The notes beneath the pieces were generated by a model. It did not search any database, was not told the DNA's origin, and was given only the letters and a program-made list of their open reading frames with translations. DNA of 64,000 nt, taken from positions 340,563 to 404,562 of the forward strand of contig NZ_LMOH01000001.1 of assembly GCF_001423245.1 (NCBI RefSeq), written 5' to 3'. Shown here piece by piece: positions 1-9,531 of this stretch. This DNA is from Aureimonas sp. Leaf324. Lineage in GTDB: Bacteria; Pseudomonadota; Alphaproteobacteria; Rhizobiales; Rhizobiaceae. Made by a program: the position numbers and the translations under genes. Numbering within the stretch: the first letter of the stretch is position 1; every line of letters starts with the position of its first letter.

Positions 1-1
1 C

Positions 2-640
2 AGTGCCAGGGCCGACGTCGCGGTCGGCGAGCACACGATCCGCGTCGATGCTCTCGATGCGACGGGACGTGTCGTCAGCCGTGTGGAGGTGCCGTTCCAG
101 CGGCCAGAAGGGAACGCGATGGCCGCTATCGCGGCGCCACCCCAGCCCGAAGGCGAGAACTCGGCTGCGCCAGGCTCGAGCGCCGCGGACGCTCCGGGCT
201 CGCCGTCGTCCGACTTCGCGCCGGGCGGAATGGCGTCGATGCAGCCGGGCACGGCGTCCCCAGGCGGGACTGGTTCACTGAGCACGTCGTCTCCGCCTTC
301 GGCTCCGTCGACGGCGCAGTCCCCAGCTTTGGTCGAGCCGCCCCGACAGGCCGGGGAGGCGATCCCTAGCGGCGGGCCATTACCGACCGACGATGCAACA
401 AGCGGCTCGGAACCCCCGACGGTCCGTCAGGCTCCGCTGGAAGCCGCGGCGTCGCGCGTCATCATCCGGCGTGGCGATACGCTCTGGGGCATTTCGCGTG
501 AGACCTACGGCCGCGGCAGTCGCTACACGGTGATCTATCTCGCCAACGGCGACCAGATCCGCAATCCCGACCGGATCTATCCCGGACAGGTGTTCCGCGT
601 TCCCGAAGCCACGGCCACCGCCGAGCCGCCGCGCGGCTGA
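2..640 (+). CDS. LysM-domain protein, C-terminal part (5' end outside window)
   Basis: The frame is already open at the left edge, so only about the last 212 codons are present. The first visible residues (GEHTIRVDALDATGRVVSR) look like the end of an Ig-like extracellular repeat. A linker of about 110 residues rich in Pro, Ala, Ser and Gly follows. The last 50 residues form a LysM module, with RRGDTLWGISRETYGRG at its start and NPDRIYPGQVFRVP at its end. LysM binds the glycan of peptidoglycan, so the protein is probably periplasmic or wall-associated. Large proteins with Ig-like repeats and a terminal LysM are common in rhizobia, but their role is not settled. The next gene on the same strand starts about 180 bases later. 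Confidence 0.8.
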   Translation, partial: SARADVAVGEHTIRVDALDATGRVVSRVEVPFQRPEGNAMAAIAAPPQPEGENSAAPGSSAADAPGSPSSDFAPGGMASMQPGTASPGGTGSLSTSSPPSAPSTAQSPALVEPPRQAGEAIPSGGPLPTDDATSGSEPPTVRQAPLEAAASRVIIRRGDTLWGISRETYGRGSRYTVIYLANGDQIRNPDRIYPGQVFRVPEATATAEPPRG

Positions 641-817
641 CGCACTGTCACCGCCCGATCGCGGTCGCAACGGGGGCGACGGGGTGGTCCTGCGGGAAGA
701 GGGGGGATAGAAGCGTTCCAAAACGGGGGGCCGCCGCCGGCCTGCCGCCCGTCGCGATGGAATGCTACGATCTTGTCCCAGACACATAAGCCCGCCGCCG
801 CCGGCGAAGGTCGCGTC

Positions 818-2668
818 ATGTGGCGCACGCTGAAGAGCCTCTGGCCCTACATGTGGCCGGAAGGGCGCCCCGACCTCAGAGCCCGCGTTGTCTGGGCGAG
901 CTTCTACCTCGTGCTCGCCAAGCTTCTGACGGTTGGCATCCCGTACTTCTTCAAATGGGCGACCGATGCCCTCGACGGCAGCCACACGGCCCAGGAATGG
1001 TTGCCGCTTGTGCTCACCGGCGCAGTGACGCTGGTCGTCGCCTACAACGTCGCCCGTGTCGTGTCCGTCGCGCTCAACCAGCTGCGCGATTCGCTCTTTG
1101 CCAGTGTCGGGCAGCACGCGGTCCGCGTCCTCGCCTTCAAGACCTTCGTCCACATGCACCAGCTGTCGCTGCGCTTCCATCTGGAGCGGCGGACGGGCGG
1201 CTTGAGCCGCATCATCGAGCGCGGCACCAAGGGCATCGAGACGATCGTGCGCTTCACAATCCTCAACACGGTGCCGACGATCCTCGAATTCGCGCTGACG
1301 GCCGCGATCTTCGGCTTTGCCTACGGCTGGCGGTATCTCGTCGTGGTAGCCGTCACCGTGTTCGCCTACGGCTGGTTCACGATCAAGGCGAGCGACTGGC
1401 GCATCGCGATCCGCCGCGAGATGAACGACTCCGACACGGAAGCCAACACCAAGGCGATCGACTCGCTCCTGAACTTCGAGACGGTGAAGTATTTCGGGAA
1501 CGAGACCATGGAAGCCGAGCGGTTCGACCGCTCCATGGCGCGCTACGAGAAGGCGGCGACGCAGACCTGGACCTCGCTCGGCTGGCTCAACTTCGGGCAG
1601 GGCGTCATCTTCTCCGCCGGCATGGGCGTGACGATGGTCATGTCGGCGCTGGAAGTGAGGGCCGGCACGCAGACGCTCGGCGATTTCGTGTTCATCAACG
1701 CGATGCTGATGCAGCTTTCGGTCCCGCTCAACTTCATCGGCTTCGTCTATCGCGAGATTCGACAGGGCCTCACCGACATGGAGGAGATGTTCCGTCTCCT
1801 GCGGATCCGCGAGGAGGTTCGCGACCGGGACGGCGCGCCGGATCTCGTGGTCGGTGCGGGGGCCATTCGCTTCGAGGACGTGCATTTCAGCTACGATCCC
1901 GAGCGCCCCATCCTGAAGGGGGTGAGCTTCGAGGTGCCGGCCGGCAAGTCGGTGGCGATCGTCGGCCCGTCGGGCGCCGGCAAGTCGACGATCTCGCGCC
2001 TTCTCTTCCGCTTCTACGACGTCCAGTCTGGTCGCATCACGATCGACGGCCAGGATATCGCTTCAGTGCGGCAGGCCAGCGTGCGCGCCGCGATCGGCAT
2101 CGTCCCGCAGGACACGGTCCTCTTCAACGATACGATCGCCTACAACATCCGCTATGGCCGCACGGAAGCCGCCGAGGACGAGGTGAAGCAGGCTGCGGCG
2201 CTGGCGCAGGTCGCCCATTTCATCGAGGCGCTGCCGGATGGCTACGGCACGATGGTCGGCGAGCGTGGACTCAAGTTGTCGGGTGGCGAGAAGCAGCGCG
2301 TCGCCATCGCGCGCACGATCCTGAAAAGCCCGCCGATCCTTGTCCTCGACGAGGCGACGTCCGCGCTCGATACCCATACCGAACAGGAAATCCAGAGCGC
2401 GCTGCAGCTTGTGTCGCGCCAGCGCACGACGCTGACCATCGCCCACCGCCTGTCGACGATCATCGATGCCGATGAAATCATCGTGCTGCGTTCGGGCGTC
2501 ATCGTAGAGCGCGGGTCGCACCGCGCACTTCTGGCGGCTGGCGGGCTCTACGCCGAGATGTGGACGATGCAGCGCGAGGCGAGCGAGGCGGAGGAGGCGC
2601 TGCGCCGCGCGCGCGAAGCGGACGCACTGGGCGTCATCGAGCGTCGACGCCCCGCAGGGGTCGAGTAG
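818..2668 (+). CDS. Atm1-type ABC exporter (fused permease and ATPase)
   Basis: Half-size ABC exporter of 616 residues that works as a homodimer in the inner membrane. The N-terminal half holds the transmembrane domain. The C-terminal half has Walker [10 protein letters not shown] (about residue 383), signature LSGGEKQRVAIART and Walker B ILVLDEATSALD. Length and the start WRTLKSLWPYMWPEGRPDLR fit the Atm1/HMT1 family, which exports glutathione-linked sulfur or metal species in mitochondria and alphaproteobacteria. The ATG at 818 is chosen because GAAGG lies 7 bases upstream. An in-frame TTG at 773 would add 15 residues but has no clear ribosome site. Substrate is inferred from the family only. 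Confidence 0.92.
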   Translation: MWRTLKSLWPYMWPEGRPDLRARVVWASFYLVLAKLLTVGIPYFFKWATDALDGSHTAQEWLPLVLTGAVTLVVAYNVARVVSVALNQLRDSLFASVGQHAVRVLAFKTFVHMHQLSLRFHLERRTGGLSRIIERGTKGIETIVRFTILNTVPTILEFALTAAIFGFAYGWRYLVVVAVTVFAYGWFTIKASDWRIAIRREMNDSDTEANTKAIDSLLNFETVKYFGNETMEAERFDRSMARYEKAATQTWTSLGWLNFGQGVIFSAGMGVTMVMSALEVRAGTQTLGDFVFINAMLMQLSVPLNFIGFVYREIRQGLTDMEEMFRLLRIREEVRDRDGAPDLVVGAGAIRFEDVHFSYDPERPILKGVSFEVPAGKSVAIVGPSGAGKSTISRLLFRFYDVQSGRITIDGQDIASVRQASVRAAIGIVPQDTVLFNDTIAYNIRYGRTEAAEDEVKQAAALAQVAHFIEALPDGYGTMVGERGLKLSGGEKQRVAIARTILKSPPILVLDEATSALDTHTEQEIQSALQLVSRQRTTLTIAHRLSTIIDADEIIVLRSGVIVERGSHRALLAAGGLYAEMWTMQREASEAEEALRRAREADALGVIERRRPAGVE

Positions 2669-2758
2669 GTCGCGCCATGCGGCGTTGAGCCTCAAGAGGT
2701 TTGCCCCTATGTGTCGAGGCCTGCCGCATCTTCGGCGCTGATAAGGATTCCCGTCTCG

Positions 2759-3457
2759 ATGGACATGATCGCCTCGATCCGAAACGTCTTCGTTCCGATC
2801 CATCGGGCCGGCTATCCGTTCATCGCCGGTTTCTTCGTCGCCTCCGTGCTGCTCGGCCTTCTTTGGGAGCCGCTGCTCTGGATCGGCTTTATCCTCACCG
2901 TCTGGTGCACCTACTTCTTCCGCGATCCGCCGCGCACGACGCCGGTCGGCGAGGACCTCGTCGTCAGCCCCGCGGATGGCAAGGTGTCGCTGGTCGGGCT
3001 GGTGCGTCCGCCGGCCGATCTCGGCCTCGGCGACGAGCCGCTGCTGCGCATCTCGATCTTCATGAACGTCTTCGACTGCCACGTGAACCGCGCGCCGGTC
3101 CGCGGGCGCATCGACCGGATCATCTACAAGGAAGGCCTGTTCAAGAACGCCGAGCTCGACAAGGCGAGCGAGGTCAACGAGCGCTCGGGAATGGTCATCG
3201 CCAACGCGCATGGCGAGGTCGGCGTGGTGCAGATTGCCGGCGCCGTCGCCCGCCGCATCGTCGTGTTCTCCCGCGCCGGCGAGCATCTGGAGACGGGTGA
3301 GCGCTTCGGCCTCATCCGTTTCGGCTCGCGCCTCGACATCTACCTGCCGGACGGTGCCGTGCCGCGTGTCGCCGAAGGGCAGAAGGCCGTCGCGGGCGAG
3401 ACCGTGATCGCCGAATACGGTGCCGGCCACCCGGCCTGGACCTTCCGGCGGGATTGA
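2759..3457 (+). CDS. psd: Phosphatidylserine decarboxylase proenzyme
   Basis: Makes phosphatidylethanolamine from phosphatidylserine. The 232-residue product is the short bacterial form. It has a membrane-anchoring hydrophobic N-terminus (about residues 20-53), the stretch [11 protein letters not shown] and the self-cleavage site RFGSR. Cleavage between Gly189 and Ser190 should yield the pyruvoyl cofactor from Ser190. The ATG at 2759 is preferred, with AAGGA 11 bases upstream; a GTG at 2711 in frame would add 16 non-conserved residues. The synthase gene for its substrate starts 4 bases after the stop, so the two are surely co-transcribed. Confidence 0.95.
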   Translation: MDMIASIRNVFVPIHRAGYPFIAGFFVASVLLGLLWEPLLWIGFILTVWCTYFFRDPPRTTPVGEDLVVSPADGKVSLVGLVRPPADLGLGDEPLLRISIFMNVFDCHVNRAPVRGRIDRIIYKEGLFKNAELDKASEVNERSGMVIANAHGEVGVVQIAGAVARRIVVFSRAGEHLETGERFGLIRFGSRLDIYLPDGAVPRVAEGQKAVAGETVIAEYGAGHPAWTFRRD

Positions 3458-3461
3458 GGCG

Positions 3462-4238
3462 ATGGCCGAGCCGATCGCACCGCCGCCCGCTGCGTCCTCG
3501 CGCATCACCATCCGGCAGATCCTGCCGAACCTCGTCACGATCCTGTCGATCTGCGCCGGTGTGACCGGCATCCGCTTCGCCTTCGAGGGTCGCTTCGAAC
3601 TCGCCGTCGGGCTGGTGCTGGGGGCGGCGTTCCTCGACGGCATCGACGGGCGCATCGCGCGTCTGGTGAACGGTCAGAGCCGGTTCGGCGCCGAGATGGA
3701 CTCGCTCGCCGATATCGTCAATTTCGGCGTGGCACCGGCGCTTCTTCTCTACGCCTACACGCTGCACGATGTCGGCTCGTTCGGCTGGATCTGCGCGCTC
3801 CTCTACATCTCGGGCTGCGCGCTGCGCCTCGCCCGGTTCAACACGATGCTGGACGAGCCGAACAAGCCGGCCTGGAAGAGCGCCTACTTCACCGGTATCC
3901 CATCGCCGGCCGGGGCGGGCCTCGCGCTGTTTCCCGTCTACCTCGGGTTCACCTCGAACGTCGCCCTGCCGGACATCACGCCGGCGGCCGCAGCGATCTA
4001 CCTCGTCGTCGTCGGCGTGCTGATGGCCAGCCACATCCCCACCTATTCCGGCAAGACGATCAGCATCCCGCTCCGCCGCGAATACGTCGCGCCCGCCGTG
4101 CTCGTCGTCGTCCTCTACATCGGCCTTCTTCTCAGCTTCTTCTGGGAAACGCTCACCTTCTCGGCGATCGCCTACTACGCAACCATCCCGTTCTCCATCC
4201 GCTCCTACCGCGCGCAAGCGCGTCGGACGAGCCTCTGA
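3462..4238 (+). CDS. pssA: CDP-diacylglycerol--serine O-phosphatidyltransferase
   Basis: Transfers phosphatidyl from CDP-diacylglycerol to serine at the inner membrane, making the substrate of Psd. The 258-residue protein has the CDP-alcohol phosphotransferase motif from DGIDGRIAR to GAEMDSLAD, with all the expected Asp residues. About eight hydrophobic segments follow, as in the integral-membrane type II synthase of alphaproteobacteria. GGATTGAGG just upstream of ATG 3462 serves as ribosome site and spans the psd stop codon. The psd-pssA pair is a standard operon in this order. Confidence 0.95.
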   Translation: MAEPIAPPPAASSRITIRQILPNLVTILSICAGVTGIRFAFEGRFELAVGLVLGAAFLDGIDGRIARLVNGQSRFGAEMDSLADIVNFGVAPALLLYAYTLHDVGSFGWICALLYISGCALRLARFNTMLDEPNKPAWKSAYFTGIPSPAGAGLALFPVYLGFTSNVALPDITPAAAAIYLVVVGVLMASHIPTYSGKTISIPLRREYVAPAVLVVVLYIGLLLSFFWETLTFSAIAYYATIPFSIRSYRAQARRTSL

Positions 4239-4251
4239 GGTCACCGGCAAG

Positions 4252-4806
4252 ATGGCCAAGCAGTTTGAACGGATCGAGCCCGCACATCGCGCGATGATGG
4301 GCCGTCAGGCGATCTTCTTCGTCGGATCTTCGGCGGGCGACAGTCGCGTCAACATCTCGCCGCGCTCGACCACCCATTTCCATGTGCTGGGGGACCGGTC
4401 GGTTGCCTACCTCGACCTGACCGGCAGTAGCAGCGAGACAGCGGCGCATGCGAAAGCCGGCGGCCGGGCGACGGTGATGTTCTGCACCTTCGACGGCGCG
4501 CCGCAGATCCTGCGTCTGTATGGGCGCCCGCGGATCGATTTCCGTGGCTCTGAGGCGTATGCGGCCTTTCTGGCCGATCACTACCCGCAGGGTGAGCCGG
4601 TTGGGGCGCGACAGGTCGTGACGATCGATCTCGACCTCGTCCAGACCTCGTGCGGCTTTGCCGTTCCGCTGTTCGAGCACGTCGGCGAGCGACCCGTCCT
4701 CGACCGCTGGGCCGAGGCGAAGGGCGAGGAGGGGCTCGTCGCCTATCGCCGCGAGAAGAACACGGTCAGCATCGACGGTCTGCCGACGGGCCTCGACGAG
4801 GCCTGA
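4252..4806 (+). CDS. Pyridoxamine 5'-phosphate oxidase-fold family protein
   Basis: A 184-residue protein of the split-barrel flavin-binding (PPOX-like) superfamily. The N-terminal half has the family's pattern: FFVGSSAG, VNISPRS, VAYLDLTGSSSET and a long strand RATVMFCTF. The C-terminal third (VLDRWAEAKGEEGLVAYRREKN) is typical of a subfamily widespread in proteobacteria and never tied to pyridoxal synthesis. It probably binds FMN, F420 or heme, but the substrate cannot be told. It starts 13 bases after pssA and may be its third cistron, with no evident link in function. It converges on the SDR gene with a 6-base gap. Confidence 0.8.
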   Translation: MAKQFERIEPAHRAMMGRQAIFFVGSSAGDSRVNISPRSTTHFHVLGDRSVAYLDLTGSSSETAAHAKAGGRATVMFCTFDGAPQILRLYGRPRIDFRGSEAYAAFLADHYPQGEPVGARQVVTIDLDLVQTSCGFAVPLFEHVGERPVLDRWAEAKGEEGLVAYRREKNTVSIDGLPTGLDEA

Positions 4807-4812
4807 CCCCGG

Positions 4813-5553
4813 TCAGTCCGGCATGTGATAGGTCATGAACCGGTTCTGTCTGACGTCGAACAGCCGGCCGGTCTCGGTGCAGGACGGATAGGCGAGCGGC
4901 AGGATGCGCGCAGCGACGTCGGACGGCGTCGGCAGCGTGTCCGGGTCCTCGCCGGGCATCGCAAGCGCCCGCATCGCCGTGCGCGTGCCACCGGGGTTCA
5001 CCAGATTGACGCGGAGCGCGAGATTCTGCGTCTCGGCGGCCCAAGAGCGGCCGAGCGCTTCGAGCGCCGCCTTGGTGGCTGCGTACAGCCCCCAATACGC
5101 CTTGCAGGAATGCGCCGCCCCCGACGACAGGAGGATCGCGCGCCCGGCATCGGATGCGCGCAGCAGCGGATCGACAGTGCGGATCAGGCGCCAGGCCGAT
5201 GTGACGTTGATGGCCATCGTGCGGTCGAAGGTCTTCGCCTCGATGTGGCCGATGGGACTGAGCGTGCCGAGAGCTCCAGCGTTGACGACGAGAACGTCGA
5301 GCTTGCCCCAACGCTCGTGGATTGCGGCCCCTAGCCGGTCGACACGCGCACCGTCGGTCAAGTCGAGCGGCACCAGAGTTGCGGAGCCTCCGGCCTTCTG
5401 GATTTCGTCGTCGAGTTCTTCGAGGCCGCCGACCGTGCGCGCGACGGCGACCACGTGGGCACCTTCGGCGGCGAGCTGTTTGGCCAGATGATAACCGATA
5501 CCGCGCGAGGCACCGGAAACGAGCGCGACGCGCCCTTCGAGCTGACCGGACAT
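4813..5553 (-). CDS. Short-chain dehydrogenase/reductase (SDR)
   Basis: Classical SDR of 246 residues. The Rossmann NAD(P) motif SGASRGIG is at the N-terminus, with NAG near residue 90, a catalytic Ser in LLSSGAAHS and the pair Tyr-x-x-x-Lys in LYAATKAA. The start at 5553 (MSGQLEGRVALVSGAS) puts the Rossmann motif at the right distance; the open frame further upstream is out of character. It lies 44 bases downstream of purF on the same strand, an arrangement kept in many rhizobia, though no role in purine synthesis is known. The substrate is unknown. Confidence 0.9.
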   Translation of the reverse strand: MSGQLEGRVALVSGASRGIGYHLAKQLAAEGAHVVAVARTVGGLEELDDEIQKAGGSATLVPLDLTDGARVDRLGAAIHERWGKLDVLVVNAGALGTLSPIGHIEAKTFDRTMAINVTSAWRLIRTVDPLLRASDAGRAILLSSGAAHSCKAYWGLYAATKAALEALGRSWAAETQNLALRVNLVNPGGTRTAMRALAMPGEDPDTLPTPSDVAARILPLAYPSCTETGRLFDVRQNRFMTYHMPD

Positions 5554-5597
5554 GCTGGGAACTCCTGACGCTGGAACGAGGCGGCGGGGCAGGCGGC

Positions 5598-7073
5598 TCA
5601 GCCGCTCGCCATCACCGCCAGACGGTGCACGTTGCTCGCCGCTTCCTTGTCCTGGAGGCGGGTCGGGTAGTCGCCCGTGAAATAGTGGTCGGTGAACTGC
5701 GGACGGGCGGCGTCGCGATCCGCGCCACCGACGGCGCGGTAGAGACCGTCGAGCGACAGGAAGGCGAGCGAGTCGGCCCCAATGAAGCGGCACATGGCGT
5801 CGAGCGAATCGTGCTGGTTCGCCAGCAGCTTCTCGGCGTCGGGCGTATCGATGCCGTAGAAATCCGGGAAGTAGATCATCGGGCTGGCAACGCGGATGTG
5901 CACCTCGCGCGCGCCGGCGTCGCGGATCATCTGAACGATCTTCACGGACGTCGTTCCGCGAACGATCGAATCATCGACCAACACGACCCGCTTGCCCTGG
6001 ATCATCGCGCGGTTCGCCGAGTGCTTCAGCTTCACGCCGAACGCGCGGATCTGCTGGGTCGGCTCGATGAAGGTGCGGCCGACATAGTGATTGCGGATGA
6101 TGCCGTATTCGAACGGGATGCCGCTCGCCTGTGCGAAACCAAGGGCGGCGGGCGTGCCGCCGTCCGGCACAGGCACGACGACATCGGCTTCCACCGGCGC
6201 TTCGGCGGCGAGGTTCACGCCCATGTTCTTGCGCGCGACATAGACGCTGCGACCGCCGACAACCGAGTCGGGCCGGGCGAAGTAGACGTATTCGAAGAGG
6301 CAGAGGCGCTCGGGCGGCGGGGAGGGCGCCTTTCGGGCGTCGATCGTGATCGAGCCGTCTGGTTGGATCTCGCAGATGACGACCTCGCCGTTCTCGACGT
6401 CGCGCACGTATTTCGCGCCGATGATGTCGAGCGCGCAGGTTTCCGAGCAGAAGATCGGCTTGCCATCGAGGTCGCCCATGACGAGCGGGCGGATGCCGAT
6501 CGGGTCGCGCGCGGCGATCAGCTTCGTGCGTGTCAGCGCCAGCATCGAGTAGCCGCCCTCGACCTTGCGGATCGCATCGATGAAGCGATCCGAGGAGGAC
6601 GAGTGCTTGGAGCGGGCGATGAGATGGAGGACCACCTCGGTATCGGACGTCGACTGGCAGATCGCACCGTCGGCGATGAGCTGCCGGCGAAGCGTCAGGC
6701 CGTTGGTGAAGTTGCCGTTGTGGGCGACCGCGATGCCGCCGACCTCGAGCTCGGCGAACAGCGGCTGGACGTTGCGCAGCGCGACTTCGCCGGTGGTGGA
6801 ATAGCGCGTGTGGCCGATCGCGACGAAGCCCGGCAGCTTCGCGAGCGTCGCGGGGTCGGTGTAGTGATCACCGACGAGGCCCATGCGTTTTTCGGTGTGG
6901 AACTGCTGCCCGTCGAAGGTGACGATGCCCGCCGCTTCCTGACCGCGATGCTGGAGGGCGTGAAGCCCGAGCGCCGTCAGCGTCGCAGCGTCCGGATGTC
7001 CGAGGATGCCGAACACGCCGCACTCCTCGTGCAGCGTGTCGCCGTCGAGTTCGTCGAAGGAGAGCTTGGTCAT
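5598..7073 (-). CDS. purF: Amidophosphoribosyltransferase
   Basis: First committed enzyme of purine synthesis: PRPP plus glutamine gives phosphoribosylamine. The 491-residue protein has a 17-residue propeptide before the N-terminal nucleophile Cys18 (EECGVFG). A class II glutaminase domain follows (HALQHRGQEAAG). The C-terminal phosphoribosyltransferase domain has the PRPP loop VVLVDDSIVRGTTS. Start MTKLSFDELDGD at 7073 is chosen because it leaves a short propeptide of normal size. cvpA lies about 155 bases upstream on the same strand, as in many proteobacteria. Confidence 0.97.
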   Translation of the reverse strand: MTKLSFDELDGDTLHEECGVFGILGHPDAATLTALGLHALQHRGQEAAGIVTFDGQQFHTEKRMGLVGDHYTDPATLAKLPGFVAIGHTRYSTTGEVALRNVQPLFAELEVGGIAVAHNGNFTNGLTLRRQLIADGAICQSTSDTEVVLHLIARSKHSSSSDRFIDAIRKVEGGYSMLALTRTKLIAARDPIGIRPLVMGDLDGKPIFCSETCALDIIGAKYVRDVENGEVVICEIQPDGSITIDARKAPSPPPERLCLFEYVYFARPDSVVGGRSVYVARKNMGVNLAAEAPVEADVVVPVPDGGTPAALGFAQASGIPFEYGIIRNHYVGRTFIEPTQQIRAFGVKLKHSANRAMIQGKRVVLVDDSIVRGTTSVKIVQMIRDAGAREVHIRVASPMIYFPDFYGIDTPDAEKLLANQHDSLDAMCRFIGADSLAFLSLDGLYRAVGGADRDAARPQFTDHYFTGDYPTRLQDKEAASNVHRLAVMASG

Positions 7074-7228
7074 CACACACCCGTTCTGGCCGCTTCCGGC
7101 CCGCTGCCCGGTTCCGCCCGGCATATGGGAACGGCGACCGAATTTCGCGAACAAAAATGCGATCGGCGCGATCGCATCGCGCCGACCCTGCTGTTCCTCC
7201 TCCGACCGATGGCGGACGCCACCGATGA

Positions 7229-7864
7229 TCAGTTCGCCGGTGCCTCCGCCGGCTGCTCCTCGCCGTCGCGGATCGCATCCTCGATCGATCCGGGCTGCTC
7301 TGCGGTCGGGTTCTCTCCGGCCGGCGCGCCGTCGGCAGCGGGAGCCGGGGTTCCGAAGCGGTCGCGGATCGTCTCCTGCGGATCATCGGGCAGCGCGCTG
7401 ACGAGGCGGTTGCCGAGTTCGTCGAGGAACGGCTTGGAGCGGGCCTGGGCCACCCAAGGCGGCTGGTTGCCCGACTGAGGCGGGGTCAGCCAGTTGAAGA
7501 ACACCACGGCGACGACGACAAGCAGCAGCCCCCGCGCCGCGCCGAACAGGAAGCCCAGCGTGCGGTCGATCGCGCCGATGCGCGAGTCGATGATGAAATC
7601 GGCGATCTTGAGCGTGATGAACGACACGACGATCAGCGTGCCGAAGAAGATGGCGGCGGCCGAGGCCACCAGCGCGATCTTCTCGTTGTGGATGTAGTTC
7701 GACATGAACGGCGTCAGCCGCTCGTAGAACGCATAAGCAGCCGCGGCGGCCGCGATCCAGCTCACGACCGACAGGATCTCGCGGGAAAATCCGCGAACCA
7801 TCGCCAGTAGCCCGGATACGAGCATGATGGCGATCAGGATCGCATCCAGCAGGGTGACGGTCAT
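7229..7864 (-). CDS. cvpA: CvpA family inner-membrane protein
   Basis: A 211-residue membrane protein with four hydrophobic segments within the first 140 residues (for example LLDAILIAIMLVSGLLAMV and GLLLVVVAVVFFNWL), followed by an acidic, Pro/Ala-rich cytoplasmic tail. The segment VRGFSREILSVVSWI is the family hallmark. CvpA is named for its need in colicin V export in E. coli, and more recent work links it to envelope stress tolerance. It sits between radA and purF, its usual place. Start MTVTLLDAIL at 7864 fits the family. Confidence 0.92.
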   Translation of the reverse strand: MTVTLLDAILIAIMLVSGLLAMVRGFSREILSVVSWIAAAAAAYAFYERLTPFMSNYIHNEKIALVASAAAIFFGTLIVVSFITLKIADFIIDSRIGAIDRTLGFLFGAARGLLLVVVAVVFFNWLTPPQSGNQPPWVAQARSKPFLDELGNRLVSALPDDPQETIRDRFGTPAPAADGAPAGENPTAEQPGSIEDAIRDGEEQPAEAPAN

Positions 7865-7944
7865 TCGTTTTCCGGTCTGGCTTCCATCGGGCGGCACGGC
7901 CGACGCCCGCTACCCGTGTCTTACACTGCGAAGACAGTGGAAAA

Positions 7945-9333
7945 TCAAGTCTCCGATTGAAGCTGGCGTCCCGCCACGCGCGCCACGAGGTGCGGCAGGC
8001 TCTCGATTTCGTGCGCCGCGACCTCCCGGTTTCGGGGGAGATCGGCGCTCGCCGAGGGCAGGACCGACTGGCGAAACCCGAGCTTCTCGGCCTCCTTCAA
8101 CCGCTGCCCGGCGTGGGCGACCGGGCGGACGGAGCCCGAGAGGCTGATCTCGCCGAAATAGACGCAGTCGGTCGGAAGCGGTTGTCCCGACAGCGACGAG
8201 ACGAGCGCGGCCGCGACCGCGAGATCGGCCGCCGGCTCCTGAATGCGATACCCGCCGGCGACGTTGAGGTAGACGTCGTGCTGACCGAGCCGGACGCCGC
8301 AATGCGCTTCCAGAACCGCCAGCACCATCGCGAGCCGGGGCTGGTCCCATCCGAGGACCGAGCGGCGCGGCGTGCCGAGCGTCGAGGGGGCGACAAGTGC
8401 CTGGATTTCGACAAGCACGGGGCGCGTCCCTTCCATGCCCGCGAAGACGGCCGCGCCCGGCGCCTGCCCATTGCGTTCGCCGAGGAACAGTTCGGAGGGG
8501 TTCTGCACCTCGCGAAGGCCGATGTCGCTCATCTCGAAGACGCCGATCTCGTCGGTCGGTCCGAAGCGGTTCTTGACCGTGCGCAGGATGCGGTAGTGGT
8601 GGCCGCCTTCGCCCTCGAAGTAGAGGACGGCATCCACCATATGCTCGACGACACGAGGGCCCGCGATCTGCCCCTCCTTCGTCACGTGGCCGACGAGGAT
8701 CACGGCGGCGCCGCTCGACTTCGCGTAGCGGATCAGCGCCTGGCTGCCGGCACGGACCTGCGTCACCGTGCCGGGCGCCGACTCGGCCATGTCGGTCCAG
8801 ACCGTCTGGATCGAGTCGATGATCACGAGATCGGGTCGCTTGTCCTGCCCGAGCGTCGCGAGAATGTCCTCGATGTTGGTCTCGGCCATCAGCTGGACGC
8901 TTGTATCGGCAGCCTTCAGCCGCTGGGCGCGAAGGCGAACCTGCGCCACCGCCTCTTCGCCGGAAACGTAGATCACCTTGTGCCCGCCGCGCGCGAGCGC
9001 CGCGGCTGCCTGCATCAGCAGCGTCGACTTGCCGATGCCGGGGTCGCCGCCGACCAGAAGGGCCGATCCGCGCACGAAACCGCCGCCCGTCACCCGGTCG
9101 AGTTCCGCGATGCCCGAGACGATGCGCGGCGCCTCCTCGGTCTCGCCCGACAGCGGCATGAGCGCCGCGGGGCGTCCCTTGCGCTTGGAGCGAAGCGGTC
9201 CGCCGCCGATGCCGTTGGTGTCGCTCTCCTCGACGATCGTGTTCCATTCGCCGCAAGCTTCGCACTTGCCCTGCCAGCGGGTGAACACCGAACCGCAGTT
9301 CTGGCAGATGAAGGTCGTCTTGTTCTTGGCCAT
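7945..9333 (-). CDS. radA: DNA repair protein RadA
   Basis: RecA-like branch-migration ATPase used in recombinational repair. The 462-residue product has, in order, a four-Cys zinc finger (CQNCGSVF and KCEACGEW), a RecA-type ATPase with Walker A GDPGIGKST, the diagnostic KNRFG motif and a C-terminal Lon-protease-like domain. Start MAKNKTTFICQNCG at 9333 is fixed by the zinc finger, which is normally N-terminal. The next gene upstream is the divergent poxB. In related genomes I recall alr and dnaB there. Confidence 0.97.
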   Translation of the reverse strand: MAKNKTTFICQNCGSVFTRWQGKCEACGEWNTIVEESDTNGIGGGPLRSKRKGRPAALMPLSGETEEAPRIVSGIAELDRVTGGGFVRGSALLVGGDPGIGKSTLLMQAAAALARGGHKVIYVSGEEAVAQVRLRAQRLKAADTSVQLMAETNIEDILATLGQDKRPDLVIIDSIQTVWTDMAESAPGTVTQVRAGSQALIRYAKSSGAAVILVGHVTKEGQIAGPRVVEHMVDAVLYFEGEGGHHYRILRTVKNRFGPTDEIGVFEMSDIGLREVQNPSELFLGERNGQAPGAAVFAGMEGTRPVLVEIQALVAPSTLGTPRRSVLGWDQPRLAMVLAVLEAHCGVRLGQHDVYLNVAGGYRIQEPAADLAVAAALVSSLSGQPLPTDCVYFGEISLSGSVRPVAHAGQRLKEAEKLGFRQSVLPSASADLPRNREVAAHEIESLPHLVARVAGRQLQSET

Positions 9334-9531
9334 GGGCACCGCGACGTGATCGTTGCCCCGTAGATGGCATGAGAACAAACGGGAAACAAGCATTCCGGCA
9401 TCATCGCGCGTGCAGGGGGCCGCGTCGTTCGTGGTGCATGGCTGCGTCGCTTGCCGCGCAAGGAACGGTCTCGGAAGGGGGCCGTTCTGACACGGTTCGC
9501 GGAAGAGCCGCAGCCGGCGCCGGAGTATGCG

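Noticed and set aside
380-1885. A 501-codon open frame on the minus strand over the LysM and Atm1 genes
   Set aside because: It lies opposite two clear genes, is rich in His, Arg and Asp, and has no family resemblance.
5322-7478. A 718-codon open frame on the + strand opposite purF and cvpA
   Set aside because: It is the antisense shadow of purF in GC-rich DNA: its composition is Arg/Asp/Glu/Ala-rich, it has no domain, and purF on the other strand is unambiguous.
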